A stretch of 64,000 nucleotides of DNA from Fimenecus sp052273625 (GTDB taxonomy: Bacteria; Bacillota; Clostridia; Oscillospirales; Acutalibacteraceae): assembly GCA_052273625.1 (NCBI GenBank), contig DAVZHW010000007.1, positions 9,668 to 73,667 on the forward strand, in the 5' to 3' direction. The notes under the pieces were generated by a model. The model did no database searches, was not told the DNA's origin, and worked only from the letters and a program-made list of their open reading frames with translations. The stretch's first letter is position 1, and each line of letters starts with the position of its first letter. Positions 7,596 to 16,456 of the stretch are shown piece by piece. Position numbers and translations under genes: made by a program.

Positions 7596-8708
7596 ATGTT
7601 TTCCGATTACTATATGCCTGTAAAAGTCTTTTCGGGCAAGGATGCAATTTTCAGAAACAAGGATATTTTCACAAAATACGGCTCAAAATGTCTTATCGTA
7701 TGCGGTAAGGGTTCATCTGTTAAAAGCGGTGCTCTTGATGATATAAAAGCCGCTTTAGACGAAGCCTCGGTTGAATACACAATTTTCGACGGTATAACCC
7801 AAAATCCGCTTACAACCGACTGCCAAAACGCAGGTCAGGTGGCAAGGGACTTCGGCGTTGAATATATCATCGGCGTCGGCGGAGGAAGTCAGCTTGACGC
7901 TTCAAAGGCAATAGCCGTCTATGCCTCCAATAAATTTTTATCGGCAGACGATATATATACTGAAACATCTATGCTTCCTCCCCTGCCTGTAATTTTGGTA
8001 GGTACGACCTCGGGTACGGGAAGCGAGGTCACGGGCGTTTCGGTGCTCACAAACGAAAGCGGAAGAAAAAAGAGCGTAAGCGGTGAAAGCTACTATGCTA
8101 AAGTTTCCTTTGCAGACCCGAAGTATACATATTCTATGCCTATGAGCGTTACGGTTTCGACGGCAATCGACGCTTTTTGCCACGCAGTCGAAAGCCTTTT
8201 ATCCAACAAATCGGGCGAGCAGTCGAAGATGTATTCAAAGCGTGCTATCCCGTCAATTTGGAATTCGCTTACCAAAACGGCAAAAACGAACGAGCTTCCC
8301 GACAAGGACACAAGAGATGAGCTGTACACCTGCTCACTTTTTGCGGGACTTGCGATAAATTCCACAGGCACCTGCTATCCGCACACTCTCGGCTACACGC
8401 TCACGGAGGATTACGGCTTACCGCACGGACTTGCCTGCGCCGCATTTTTGCCGTCATTCGTAAAGCGTGCGCTTGAATACAAAAACGCAGAGGCTACGGA
8501 GTTTCTTTCAATGATAAATATGAATTATCTTGAATTTGAACGCACGGTTTTCTCGATTGTCAAGACAGATGATATTTCAATGACAAACGAGCAAATCAAA
8601 GCCTATTGCGAGCGGTGGAATAATGTCAAGAACTTTATAAATTCTCCCGGCGGATTTACAGTAACGGACGCTGAAAGCGTTCTTTCAGAGTTGTTTTTGA
8701 AAAACTGA
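7596..8708 (+). CDS. Iron-containing alcohol dehydrogenase
   Basis: 370 aa, group III Fe-type dehydrogenase fold. NAD(P)-binding GGGSQLDASKA is at residues 95-105 and GTGSEVT at 140-146. Metal ligands are D192 and H196 (DAFCHAVE), H263 (YPHTLGY) and H277 (LPHGLAC), all present. This family reduces aldehydes with NAD(P)H, or oxidises butanol, 1,3-propanediol, lactaldehyde and similar substrates; the substrate cannot be read from sequence. It stands alone between a promoter and a terminator and is divergent from apbE-rnf. A shared Rex-like site suggests it helps dispose of NADH. Confidence 0.9.
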   Translation: MFSDYYMPVKVFSGKDAIFRNKDIFTKYGSKCLIVCGKGSSVKSGALDDIKAALDEASVEYTIFDGITQNPLTTDCQNAGQVARDFGVEYIIGVGGGSQLDASKAIAVYASNKFLSADDIYTETSMLPPLPVILVGTTSGTGSEVTGVSVLTNESGRKKSVSGESYYAKVSFADPKYTYSMPMSVTVSTAIDAFCHAVESLLSNKSGEQSKMYSKRAIPSIWNSLTKTAKTNELPDKDTRDELYTCSLFAGLAINSTGTCYPHTLGYTLTEDYGLPHGLACAAFLPSFVKRALEYKNAEATEFLSMINMNYLEFERTVFSIVKTDDISMTNEQIKAYCERWNNVKNFINSPGGFTVTDAESVLSELFLKN

Positions 8709-8721
8709 ATTTTACATAAGA

Positions 8722-8766
8722 ACTCCCCCGATTACGAATTATTATCGCAGTCGGGGGTGATTTTTT
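8722..8766 (+). terminator. Intrinsic terminator after the alcohol dehydrogenase
   Basis: The stem core CCCCCGA (8725-8731) pairs with TCGGGGG (8751-8757), followed by TTTTTT at 8761-8766. It lies between convergent genes; on the other strand the tail is only moderately T-rich. Confidence 0.85.
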
Positions 8767-8781
8767 CGTTTTATTTTATAA

Positions 8782-10383
8782 TCAGTTTTTAGCCTCAACG
8801 GGCATTTTGTTCTTTGTAACGCTTTTGATTACAAACATTACAGCGACTGTAATGACAGCCATTACGGGAAGAACAACATACCATTTCTGAACGAAGCCTG
8901 CAAAGATATAGCCGACAAATGAAATTACGGCAACTGTTATCGCATACGGAATCTGCGTTGAAACGTGGTTGAGGTGCTGACACTGTGCGCCTGCCGAGGA
9001 CATAATCGTTGTGTCCGAAATCGGAGAGCAATGGTCGCCGCAAACAGAGCCTGCAAGGCAAGCCGACATACCGATAATGCCTATCTCACTGCCTACGGGG
9101 AAGATTGCAAGAACAATCGGAATGAGTATGCCGAAGGTTCCCCAAGATGTGCCTGTCGCAAAGGAAATCGCAACTGCAACAATGAAGATAATTGCCGGGA
9201 GGAACTTATCGAGTGTTCCCGCACTCTCAAGCGCTGTCTTTACGAAAACATCAGACTCAAGAAGTCCTGTCATATTTTTAAGAGTTGTAGCAAGTGTCAA
9301 AATGAGAATCGGAGGCACCATTGCGATAAAGCCCTTCGGAATGCAATCGAAAGCCTCTTTTGCAGGGATAAGGCGTCTTGCGATAAAGTATGCGATGGTT
9401 ACAACAAGTGCGATAATTCCGCCCCAGGGAAGTCCCACTGTTGCGTCTGTGTTTGAAAATGCGCTTACAAATGTTTCGCCGTCGAGAATTCCGCCATTAT
9501 ATACAAGTGCGAATACACATACAACGATAAGCACGATAATCGGGAATATAAGGTCGATAACCTTGCCCTTTGAGGTAGCGGGATCTTCGTCCTCGCCGAC
9601 CTTTTCACCGAATGTGAACAAGTCGCCTTTGTTCATAGCGTTGTACTCGTGAAGCTTCATCGGGCCGTAATCAAATTTCATTGCGGCAAGCGAAACGATG
9701 AATACGAATGTAAGAAGCGAATAAAGGTTATAGGGAATAGCACTGCAGAACAATGAAATACCGTTTGTTCCCTCGGGTGCATAAGAAGAAACAGCGGCAG
9801 CCCAAGAAGAAATCGGTGCTATCATACAAACCGGTGCGGCGGTGGCGTCGATAAGATAAGCAAGCTTTGCTCTTGAAATGTTGTGCTTATCTGTAACAGG
9901 TCTCATTACGGCGCCTACGGTAAGGCAGTTGAAATAGTCGTCGATAAAAATCAAAACACCGAGTAAAAATGTTGCCATCATAGCGCCAAAGCGTGATTTA
10001 ATGTGCTTTGAAGCCCAAGTGCCGAACGCTGACGAGCCGCCCGCACGGTTGATAAGAGCAACCATTACGCCGAGAAGTACAAGGAAGATAAATATACCTG
10101 CCTGTGTTCTGACAGCTTCGATAAAGCCGTCGTTGATTATTGCGTCCACTGTAGCAAGACCGCCAAACGAGGTTGACAAAAGTCCGCCCACAACTATACC
10201 TATAAACAATGAAGAATAAACTTCTTTTGTTATAAGCGCAAGTGCGATAGCGATAACCGGCGGAAGAAGCGACCACAATGTGCCCGTTGCCGAGGTTATC
10301 GAGCCTGTGAATGACGCAGCGACCATAAATGCCGCAACGACAAGCACAAGAAGAATTTTCGGAAGTGCTTTTTTGAATTTCAT
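8782..10383 (-). CDS. NhaC-family transporter, predicted lysine transporter
   Basis: 533 aa with about 11-13 hydrophobic helices. Motifs ITKEVYSSLFIGIVVGGLL (N-terminal), FIDDYFNCLTVGAVMRP and SGDHCSPISDTTIMSSAGAQ-like segments are typical of the NhaC Na+/H+ antiporter superfamily. The gene is preceded by a lysine riboswitch and terminator (10402-10613). NhaC-family members under lysine riboswitches have been predicted to import lysine, coupled to Na+ or H+. Both halves agree: the membrane family is certain, the lysine substrate is inferred from the riboswitch. The gene is monocistronic. Confidence 0.88.
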   Translation of the reverse strand: MKFKKALPKILLVLVVAAFMVAASFTGSITSATGTLWSLLPPVIAIALALITKEVYSSLFIGIVVGGLLSTSFGGLATVDAIINDGFIEAVRTQAGIFIFLVLLGVMVALINRAGGSSAFGTWASKHIKSRFGAMMATFLLGVLIFIDDYFNCLTVGAVMRPVTDKHNISRAKLAYLIDATAAPVCMIAPISSWAAAVSSYAPEGTNGISLFCSAIPYNLYSLLTFVFIVSLAAMKFDYGPMKLHEYNAMNKGDLFTFGEKVGEDEDPATSKGKVIDLIFPIIVLIVVCVFALVYNGGILDGETFVSAFSNTDATVGLPWGGIIALVVTIAYFIARRLIPAKEAFDCIPKGFIAMVPPILILTLATTLKNMTGLLESDVFVKTALESAGTLDKFLPAIIFIVAVAISFATGTSWGTFGILIPIVLAIFPVGSEIGIIGMSACLAGSVCGDHCSPISDTTIMSSAGAQCQHLNHVSTQIPYAITVAVISFVGYIFAGFVQKWYVVLPVMAVITVAVMFVIKSVTKNKMPVEAKN

Positions 10384-10401
10384 TTTTTCTTCTCCTTAAA
10401 T

Positions 10402-10433
10402 AAAAAAGTACGGTGCAGAAAAAGCGCCGTACT
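10402..10433 (-). terminator. Lysine riboswitch expression-platform terminator
   Basis: In the RNA, AGUACGGCGC pairs with GCACCGUACU (10424-10433 with 10407-10416, one C-A mismatch), followed by six U (10402-10407). It lies 19 bases upstream of the transporter ATG. Confidence 0.9.
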
Positions 10434-10450
10434 AAATGAAAACATAATAA

Positions 10451-10613
10451 AAGTACGATAGCCCTCCACATTCCGTGACAGTCCGCAAGATATTTTCCTA
10501 CGGCCCAACAAGATAATATCGGAACTTCTTATCCTGTTTCGGCAATTTTGCCTTTTGCGTGCGTCGTTCCTGACGATTTACCACGCTACTAATCAAAACT
10601 GCGCCTCTATCCG
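10451..10613 (-). ncRNA. Lysine riboswitch (L box) aptamer
   Basis: Read on the minus strand, the 5' P1 strand GATAGAGGCGCAG is followed by the AGTAG, GCCGAA, TTGGGCCG and GACTGTCA elements and closes with GGAGGGCTATC (10457-10467); these are the conserved L-box core blocks in order. GATAG/CTATC forms P1. Just after P1, CGTACT (10451-10456) is complementary to the first arm of the terminator, giving an antiterminator. Lysine binding should stabilise P1 and allow termination, so lysine represses the transporter. The start site predicted from the promoter falls at the first P1 base. Confidence 0.95.
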
Positions 10614-10619
10614 TGTAAT

Positions 10620-10648
10620 AAAATAACATAAAACGTGTATCTTGTCAA
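10620..10648 (-). promoter_or_regulatory. Promoter of the lysine-riboswitch transcript
   Basis: Minus strand TTGACA (10643-10648), 17-base spacer, TATTTT (10620-10625). The predicted start at about 10613 begins the aptamer. Confidence 0.7.
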
Positions 10649-10726
10649 TAATTGTCATTTTTTTCACATAAAATAGATTTTTTTAATGCCCGCACATACC
10701 GATAATACGTGCTTTTGGCGTTTCAG

Positions 10727-10742
10727 ACACAATATTTAGTAA
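10727..10742 (+). promoter_or_regulatory. NrdR box 1 (upstream)
   Basis: ACACAATATTTAGTAA matches the 16-base NrdR consensus ACACTATATATAGTGT at 12 positions. It starts 41 bases before box 2, about four helical turns. Confidence 0.6.
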
Positions 10743-10762
10743 AAATTTATGAAAAATTGCTA

Positions 10763-10791
10763 TTGAAAATCTATATATAGTGTGATATAAT
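10763..10791 (+). promoter_or_regulatory. Promoter of nrdDG
   Basis: TTGAAA (10763-10768), 17-base spacer, TATAAT (10786-10791) with an extended TG at 10783-10784. It overlaps NrdR box 2. Confidence 0.85.
10768..10783 (+). promoter_or_regulatory. NrdR box 2, inside the nrdD promoter
   Basis: AATCTATATATAGTGT matches the NrdR consensus at 14 of 16 positions and fills the spacer between the -35 and -10 boxes. NrdR with ATP or dATP bound should block RNA polymerase here when deoxynucleotides are plentiful. Confidence 0.8.
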
Positions 10792-10859
10792 CTGTTTAAT
10801 TCGCAAAATACGGACATTTCGGTTAGGAATACAGACTAAATTTTGAAGGAGTGGGATGG

Positions 10860-13058
10860 ATGAAAGTATTAAAGCGTAACGGCGCAGAGGTTTCTTTTGA
10901 TATTGATAAAATCGCCGCAGCCATAACAAAAGCGAATGAAAGTGTCAACGAGGATGAGCGTATGACGGCAACCCAGATTGAGAGGATTGCCGAAAGCGTT
11001 GAGTTTTCTTGCGTTAAAATGAACCGTTCTCCGTCAGTCGAGGAAATTCAGGACTTGGTAGAGTATCAGATTATGGCTCACGGCGCATACGAGGTTGCAA
11101 AGAGTTATATCACATACCGCTACACCCGCAGCCTCGTAAGACAGTCAAATACGACAGACGAGAAGATTATGAGCCTTATCGAGTGCAATAACGAGGAGGC
11201 TAAGCAGGAGAACTCCAACAAGAACCCGATAGTAAACTCTACACAGAGAGATTATATGGCAGGCGAGGTTTCAAAGGACCTCACGGAGCGTATTCTTTTG
11301 CCGCAGGAAATTGTTGAAGCTCACAATCAGGGTATTCTTCATTTCCACGACGCCGACTATTTTGCACAGCATATGCACAACTGCGACCTTGTAAACCTTG
11401 AGGATATGCTTCAAAACGGTACTGTTATCACAGGTACTCTTATCGAGCGTCCCCACAGCTTTTCAACCGCTTGTAATATCGCAACGCAGATTATCGCACA
11501 GGTTGCTTCCAACCAATACGGCGGACAGTCAATAACGCTTGCTCATTTGGCGCCGTTTGTTGATGTAAGCCGTCAGAAATTCCGCAAAATCGTTGAAAGT
11601 GAAATGTCTGCTCTTAATATAGATGTAAGTGAAGAAAAGCTGAGCGAGCTTGTTGAGCTTCGTGTAAAGGATGAAATCAAGCGTGGCGTTCAGACAATTC
11701 AGTATCAGGTTGTTACGCTTCTCACAACCAACGGACAAGCTCCGTTCATCACCGTATTTATGTATCTTAATGAGGCAAAGAACGAGCGTGAAAAGGCTGA
11801 CCTTGCTCTTATTATCGAGGAAATGCTCAAGCAGAGAATTGACGGCGTTAAGAATGAAAAGGGCGTTTATGTAACACCCGCATTCCCGAAGCTTATCTAT
11901 ACTCTTGAAGAGGATAATATCACAGAGGACTCAAAATATTGGTATCTTACCGAGCTTGCGGCTAAATGTACCGCAAAGAGAATGGTACCCGACTATATTT
12001 CAGAGAAGAAAATGCTTGAATTAAAGGGCGATGTTTATACCTGCATGGGATGCAGAAGCTTCTTGACTCCCGACAGATTCACCGATAACGGTATCGGAAA
12101 TATCGCAAACGCAGGCAACTACGAGCCCGGCAAACACAAATATTACGGCAGATTTAATCAGGGCGTTGTTACAATCAACCTCCCCGATGTTGCACTTTCC
12201 TCAGGCGGTAACACGGAGAAATTCTGGTCAATCTTTGAAGAAAGACTTGAGCTTTGCCACAGAGCGCTTCGTTGCAGACACGAAAGACTTCTCGGCACAC
12301 CGTCGGACGTTGCTCCTATCCTTTGGCAGTACGGCGCATTGGCACGTCTTAAAAAGGGAGAGACAATCGACAAGCTCCTTTTCAACGGATATTCCACAAT
12401 TTCACTCGGCTATGCGGGTCTTTATGAGTGCGTTAAGTATATAACGGGCAAGAGCCATACAGATCCCGAGGCTACTCCGTTCGCTCTCGCTGTTATGCAG
12501 AAGATGAACGACAAGTGCGCAGAGTGGAAAAAGGCAGAGAACATTGACTACTCTCTCTACGGCACTCCGCTTGAATCGACAACTTACAAGTTCGCAAAAT
12601 GCCTTCAGCGCCGTTTCGGTATAATCCCCGGCATTACCGACAAGGGATATATCACTAACAGCTATCACGTTCACGTTTCGGAGAACATTTCCGCTTTCGA
12701 CAAGCTCAAATTCGAATCACAGTTCCAGCAGCTTTCTCCCGGCGGTGCAATAAGCTACGTTGAAGTTCCCGATATGCAGGACAATATCGACGCCGTTCTC
12801 TCGGTTATGAAGTTCATTTACGACAACATTATCTATGCAGAGCTTAACACAAAGAGCGACTACTGTCAGGAATGCGGTTGGGACGGAGAAATCGAGATTG
12901 TCGAGAAAGAGGGCAAGCTAATTTGGAGATGTCCGAACTGCGGCAACACCGATCAGGATAAAATGAACGTTGCAAGACGTACCTGCGGTTATATCGGCAC
13001 TCAGTTCTGGAATCAGGGCAGAACGCAGGAAATCCGTGACAGGGTGCTTCACTTATAA
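10860..13058 (+). CDS. nrdD: Anaerobic (class III) ribonucleoside-triphosphate reductase
   Basis: 732 aa from ATG 10860. The ribosome binding site GGAG at 10848-10851 is 8 bases upstream, so the in-frame GTG at 10851 is part of that site and not the start. An N-terminal ATP-cone (about residues 1-95; MKVLKRNG opening) gives allosteric control. The catalytic domain follows. Near the C-terminus are four zinc-ligand Cys (C669, C672, C691, C694) and the glycyl radical segment RRTCGYIG, with G710 the likely radical site. It makes dNTPs without oxygen, using formate or thioredoxin as reductant, once activated by NrdG, the next gene. Confidence 0.96.
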   Translation: MKVLKRNGAEVSFDIDKIAAAITKANESVNEDERMTATQIERIAESVEFSCVKMNRSPSVEEIQDLVEYQIMAHGAYEVAKSYITYRYTRSLVRQSNTTDEKIMSLIECNNEEAKQENSNKNPIVNSTQRDYMAGEVSKDLTERILLPQEIVEAHNQGILHFHDADYFAQHMHNCDLVNLEDMLQNGTVITGTLIERPHSFSTACNIATQIIAQVASNQYGGQSITLAHLAPFVDVSRQKFRKIVESEMSALNIDVSEEKLSELVELRVKDEIKRGVQTIQYQVVTLLTTNGQAPFITVFMYLNEAKNEREKADLALIIEEMLKQRIDGVKNEKGVYVTPAFPKLIYTLEEDNITEDSKYWYLTELAAKCTAKRMVPDYISEKKMLELKGDVYTCMGCRSFLTPDRFTDNGIGNIANAGNYEPGKHKYYGRFNQGVVTINLPDVALSSGGNTEKFWSIFEERLELCHRALRCRHERLLGTPSDVAPILWQYGALARLKKGETIDKLLFNGYSTISLGYAGLYECVKYITGKSHTDPEATPFALAVMQKMNDKCAEWKKAENIDYSLYGTPLESTTYKFAKCLQRRFGIIPGITDKGYITNSYHVHVSENISAFDKLKFESQFQQLSPGGAISYVEVPDMQDNIDAVLSVMKFIYDNIIYAELNTKSDYCQECGWDGEIEIVEKEGKLIWRCPNCGNTDQDKMNVARRTCGYIGTQFWNQGRTQEIRDRVLHL

Positions 13059-13070
13059 GAGGGAGTATCT

Positions 13071-13616
13071 ATGCATTACAGTACAATTAAAGATTGTGAT
13101 ATTGCAAACGGAATAGGCGTTCGCATCACGCTTTTCGTTTCGGGCTGCACAAATCATTGCAAAAACTGCTTTCAACCGCAGACTTGGGATTTTGACTTCG
13201 GCGAGCCTTTCACCGAGGAGACCGAGGAAAAGCTGCTTGAAATGCTCAAGCCCGATTACATAAGCGGTTTAACCCTTTTGGGCGGAGAGCCTATGGAGCC
13301 GCAAAACCAAAGAGCACTTGTACCGTTCTTAAAAAAAGTTCGCAAGGCTTATCCGAACAAAAACATTTGGTGCTTTACGGGCTTTACCTATGAAGTCCTC
13401 AAAACCGACGGCTCGCACCCGAGATGTGAGGTTACGGATGAAATGCTGTCGCTTATCGACGTGCTCGTTGACGGAAAATATGTTGATGAATTAAAGGACT
13501 TGACCTTGCAATTCAGAGGCTCGTCAAATCAGAGGCTTATAGATATGGTTAAAACCCGTGAAAACGGCGAGGTAACGCTTCTTCCGAACAATGACCGCGC
13601 CCTTGCGACAAAGTAA
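13071..13616 (+). CDS. nrdG: Anaerobic ribonucleotide reductase activating protein (radical SAM)
   Basis: 181 aa. The radical SAM motif C26-x3-C30-x2-C33 (SGCTNHCKNCF) binds the 4Fe-4S cluster that cleaves S-adenosylmethionine. GGEPM (about residues 72-76) is the usual SAM-contact motif. It installs the glycyl radical on NrdD, 12 bases upstream in the same operon. Length is normal. A terminator follows. Confidence 0.96.
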   Translation: MHYSTIKDCDIANGIGVRITLFVSGCTNHCKNCFQPQTWDFDFGEPFTEETEEKLLEMLKPDYISGLTLLGGEPMEPQNQRALVPFLKKVRKAYPNKNIWCFTGFTYEVLKTDGSHPRCEVTDEMLSLIDVLVDGKYVDELKDLTLQFRGSSNQRLIDMVKTRENGEVTLLPNNDRALATK

Positions 13617-13635
13617 TAAACAACCACATAAAATT

Positions 13636-13679
13636 AAACACGCCATATACCTTGCATAAAGGCTTATGGCGTGTTTTTT
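13636..13679. terminator. Bidirectional terminator between nrdG and pyrI
   Basis: AAACACGCCATA (13636-13647) pairs with TATGGCGTGTTT (13665-13676). On the plus strand it ends in a run of T to 13679. On the minus strand it is followed by AATTTTATG, so it probably also ends the pyrimidine operon. Confidence 0.88.
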
Positions 13680-13692
13680 ATTTAAGTAAATA

Positions 13693-14112
13693 TCAGTTTG
13701 AATACTTTGTTTCACAGTAAATGCAACGGTATTCCTTTTTATCGGAGTCGGAGAGCTTGAAAATGTGGTCTATCTCCTGCTCAACCGAGGTTATGCAACG
13801 AGGGTTTTTGCAGAAAATAACATTTGTAAGCTTTTCGGGAAGTCCGATGCTTTTCTTCTCGACAAGCACACCGTTTCTTATAATATCAACGGTAACGCTC
13901 GGGTCAACAAAGCCGATAACATCAAAATCAAGGTCAATGTCGGCGTCAATTTTGATTATATCCTTTTTGCCCATTTTCTTACTCGGTACATTTTTTATAA
14001 GTGCAACCGAGGCGTCAAGACTGCCGAGCTTTAACAGCCTGTAAAGCTGCATTGCCCTGCCTGCTTCAATGTGGTCGATTACCACGCCGTTTTGAATAGG
14101 CTCTATATTCAT
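13693..14112 (-). CDS. pyrI: Aspartate carbamoyltransferase regulatory subunit
   Basis: 139 aa. The N-terminal domain contains the nucleotide-binding segment (GVVIDHIEAGRAMQLYRLL). The C-terminal zinc domain has four Cys in CKNPRC and CIYC, which contact the catalytic subunit. It provides CTP/ATP feedback on PyrB. It starts inside the pyrB stop (ATGA) and is the last gene of the pyr operon. It is somewhat shorter than the E. coli protein (about 153 aa), with both domains present. Confidence 0.94.
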   Translation of the reverse strand: MNIEPIQNGVVIDHIEAGRAMQLYRLLKLGSLDASVALIKNVPSKKMGKKDIIKIDADIDLDFDVIGFVDPSVTVDIIRNGVLVEKKSIGLPEKLTNVIFCKNPRCITSVEQEIDHIFKLSDSDKKEYRCIYCETKYSN

Positions 14113-15032
14113 ATCGTGCCTGCCTCCTTCAAAAGCTTGAGTATCAATGCCATACGCATATACTTTCCGTTCAAAACCTGCTTAAAATAGCACGCTCTCG
14201 GATCGTCGTCGATTGCAACGCTTATTTCATTTACTCTCGGCAACGGGTGCATAATCGTAAGATCCTTCTTTGCGTTTTCGAGCTTGTCGGGAGTGAGAAT
14301 ATAGCTGTCCTTTAAGCGAAGATAATCCTCCTCGTTGAAAAACCTCTCTCTTTGAACTCTTGTCATATAGAGAATGTCAAGCTCGGGCATTACGCTCTCA
14401 AGGTCGGTCGTCTGAACGTAAGGTATGTTCTTATTTTTTATTGAATCACGCTTAACATAGCTCGGAAGCTTAAGCTCTTCGGGAGAAATAAGCACAAACT
14501 TAATTCCGCTGTATCTTGAAAGAGCGTTTATAAGCGAATGGACTGTTCTGCCGAATTTAAGGTCTCCGCAAAGCCCGACGGTCAAATCGGTAAATCTGCC
14601 CTTTTCACGATAAATCGTAAGCAAATCCGCAAGCGTTTGAGTCGGGTGGCAATGACCGCCGTCGCCTGCGTTTATGACGGGAATCGAAGCCGCCTTTGCC
14701 GCAACAAACGCCGCACCCTCTTTCGGATGTCTCATTGCGATTATGTCCGCATAACAGCTTACAACCTTTGCGGTATCCGATACGCTCTCGCCCTTTGACG
14801 CCGAGGAGGAAGCCGCATCCGTCATTGAAATTACATTACCGCCCAACTCGTACATAGCCGCTTCGAAGCTCATTCTCGTCCTTGTTGACGGCTCAAAGAA
14901 AAGGGTGGCAAGCTTTTTGCCTTTACAGATGCTTTCATACTTTTTCGGATTGTCGATTATATCCAAAGCCGTTTTAACAAGCTCATCCAATTCCTCTGTC
15001 GAAAGCTCAACTATATCAATGATGCTTCTCAT
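14109..15032 (-). CDS. pyrB: Aspartate carbamoyltransferase catalytic subunit
   Basis: 307 aa. The carbamoyl-phosphate loop FFEPSTRTRMSFEAAM (about residues 46-61), HPTQTLADLLTIY and the MHPLPRV segment are all present. It condenses carbamoyl phosphate with L-aspartate, the committed step to UMP. A 71-base gap separates it from pyrE, the widest in the operon; it holds a TATAAT at about 15093-15098 with no convincing -35 and a CTCAAA/TTTGAG hairpin, so an internal promoter is possible but not shown. Confidence 0.96.
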   Translation of the reverse strand: MRSIIDIVELSTEELDELVKTALDIIDNPKKYESICKGKKLATLFFEPSTRTRMSFEAAMYELGGNVISMTDAASSSASKGESVSDTAKVVSCYADIIAMRHPKEGAAFVAAKAASIPVINAGDGGHCHPTQTLADLLTIYREKGRFTDLTVGLCGDLKFGRTVHSLINALSRYSGIKFVLISPEELKLPSYVKRDSIKNKNIPYVQTTDLESVMPELDILYMTRVQRERFFNEEDYLRLKDSYILTPDKLENAKKDLTIMHPLPRVNEISVAIDDDPRACYFKQVLNGKYMRMALILKLLKEAGTI

Positions 15033-15103
15033 GGTTCACCATAGCCTTTCTGCCACCTCAAAATTATTTTGTCATAAACTTTGAGGGCATTATAATCTAA
15101 TTA

Positions 15104-15742
15104 TTATGCTCCTATCCAGCTTTCATCCGAGGGATTGTTTCTGAATGCGATAAGCCTTTTAATATCTTCGGGCTTAATGTAGCCTTCCTGTGCGGCAACC
15201 TCTGCGATATGGTCGAAGTCTGTAAGAGAAACATTCTTAACATCAGCCTCTTTAAGTCTGTCAAGACCCTTCTGCATACCGTAAGTGAAGATTGAAACAA
15301 CGCCCAAAACCTCTGCGCCTGCCTCACGAAGAACATTTACAACCTCGATAACGCTGCCGCCTGTTGAGATAAGGTCCTCGACAACAACAACCTTCTGACC
15401 TTTTTCAAGTCTGCCCTCAATCTGATTCTGTCTGCCGTGGTCCTTTGCGCCAGAGCGAACATAACCCATAGGCATATCAAGAAGATGAGCCGTGATAGCC
15501 GCATGAGCAATACCTGCGGTCGAAGTACCCATAAGCACCTCAGCCTCGGGATAATATTCCTTTACAAGCTCAGCCAAGCCCTTTTCGACGTCTGTGCGTA
15601 CCTCGGGAGCAGTAAGAGTAAGTCTGTTATCACAATAAACGGGGCTTTTAATTCCGCTTGCCCATGTAAACGGCTCTTCCGGACGGAAGAAAACCGCCTT
15701 AATTTTAAGTAAATCCTTTGCAATAAGTTCTTTGAGTTCCAT
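15104..15742 (-). CDS. pyrE: Orotate phosphoribosyltransferase
   Basis: 212 aa type I phosphoribosyltransferase. The PRPP-binding loop is VVVVEDLISTGGSV. SGAKDHGRQNQIEG is the flexible catalytic loop with its conserved Lys. It converts orotate and PRPP to OMP. A GGAG ribosome binding site precedes the ATG. It sits between pyrF and pyrB in the operon. Confidence 0.96.
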   Translation of the reverse strand: MELKELIAKDLLKIKAVFFRPEEPFTWASGIKSPVYCDNRLTLTAPEVRTDVEKGLAELVKEYYPEAEVLMGTSTAGIAHAAITAHLLDMPMGYVRSGAKDHGRQNQIEGRLEKGQKVVVVEDLISTGGSVIEVVNVLREAGAEVLGVVSIFTYGMQKGLDRLKEADVKNVSLTDFDHIAEVAAQEGYIKPEDIKRLIAFRNNPSDESWIGA

Positions 15743-15757
15743 TTTGTTTCTCCTTAC

Positions 15758-16456
15758 TTAATCAACAAATTCTTTTATACAACGCTCATACGCTTCAACG
15801 GGATTTTCCGCCGCTGTAATCGGTCTGCCTACGACAATGTAATCAGAGCCGATTTCCTTTGCCTGTGCAGGCGTCATAACACGCTTTTGGTCGCCTATAT
15901 CTCCGTCTGCAAAGCGAACACCGGGGGTAACGGTCAAGAAGTCCTTACCGCAAACCTCGTGCACCTTTCGAGCCTCAAGCGGAGAGCAAACAACGCCGTC
16001 AAGTCCTGCGATTTTCGCATTGTGTGCGTAGTGCATAACAACCTTGTCAATCGGCTCGTGAATGAGCAAGTCGTTCTCCATAGCCTCCTGATCGGTCGAG
16101 GTAAGCTGAGTAACGGCAATCAAAAGCGGTCGTGTGCCGTCCTCTCTTGTAAGTCCCTCAAGAGCAGCCTCCATCATTCTGACAGTACCGCCTGCGTGAA
16201 GATTGCAAATATCAACATCAAGGCGTGAGAGCACAGCCATTGACTTTTTAACTGTGTTGGGAATATCGTGAAGCTTCAAATCGAGGAAAATTTTATGTCC
16301 CCTCTTTTTAATTTCCCTGACAATCTGCGGACCCTCAGCATAGAAAAGCTCCATACCGATTTTAACAAAGGGCTTACGCTCTGTAAACAGGTCAAGAAAT
16401 TCATAAGTCTTTTCTGCGCTCGCAAAGTCGCAGGCTACAATTACGTCCTTACCCAT
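15758..16456 (-). CDS. pyrF: Orotidine 5'-phosphate decarboxylase
   Basis: 232 aa TIM-barrel, type 1 family. The catalytic motif FLDLKLHDIPNTV carries the Lys-Asp charge array (D59-K61 region), and VVGRPIT binds phosphate near the C-terminus. It makes UMP from OMP. The ATG overlaps the pyrD stop by one base (TAATG). Confidence 0.96.
   Translation of the reverse strand: MGKDVIVACDFASAEKTYEFLDLFTERKPFVKIGMELFYAEGPQIVREIKKRGHKIFLDLKLHDIPNTVKKSMAVLSRLDVDICNLHAGGTVRMMEAALEGLTREDGTRPLLIAVTQLTSTDQEAMENDLLIHEPIDKVVMHYAHNAKIAGLDGVVCSPLEARKVHEVCGKDFLTVTPGVRFADGDIGDQKRVMTPAQAKEIGSDYIVVGRPITAAENPVEAYERCIKEFVD

Noticed and set aside
8965..9652. Two long frames antisense to the NhaC-family gene
   Set aside because: Composition is atypical of proteins and both overlap the transporter completely.
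15033..15103. Internal promoter and terminator between pyrE and pyrB
   Set aside because: A TATAAT is present but no good -35, and the hairpin has no U run; kept only as a note on pyrB.
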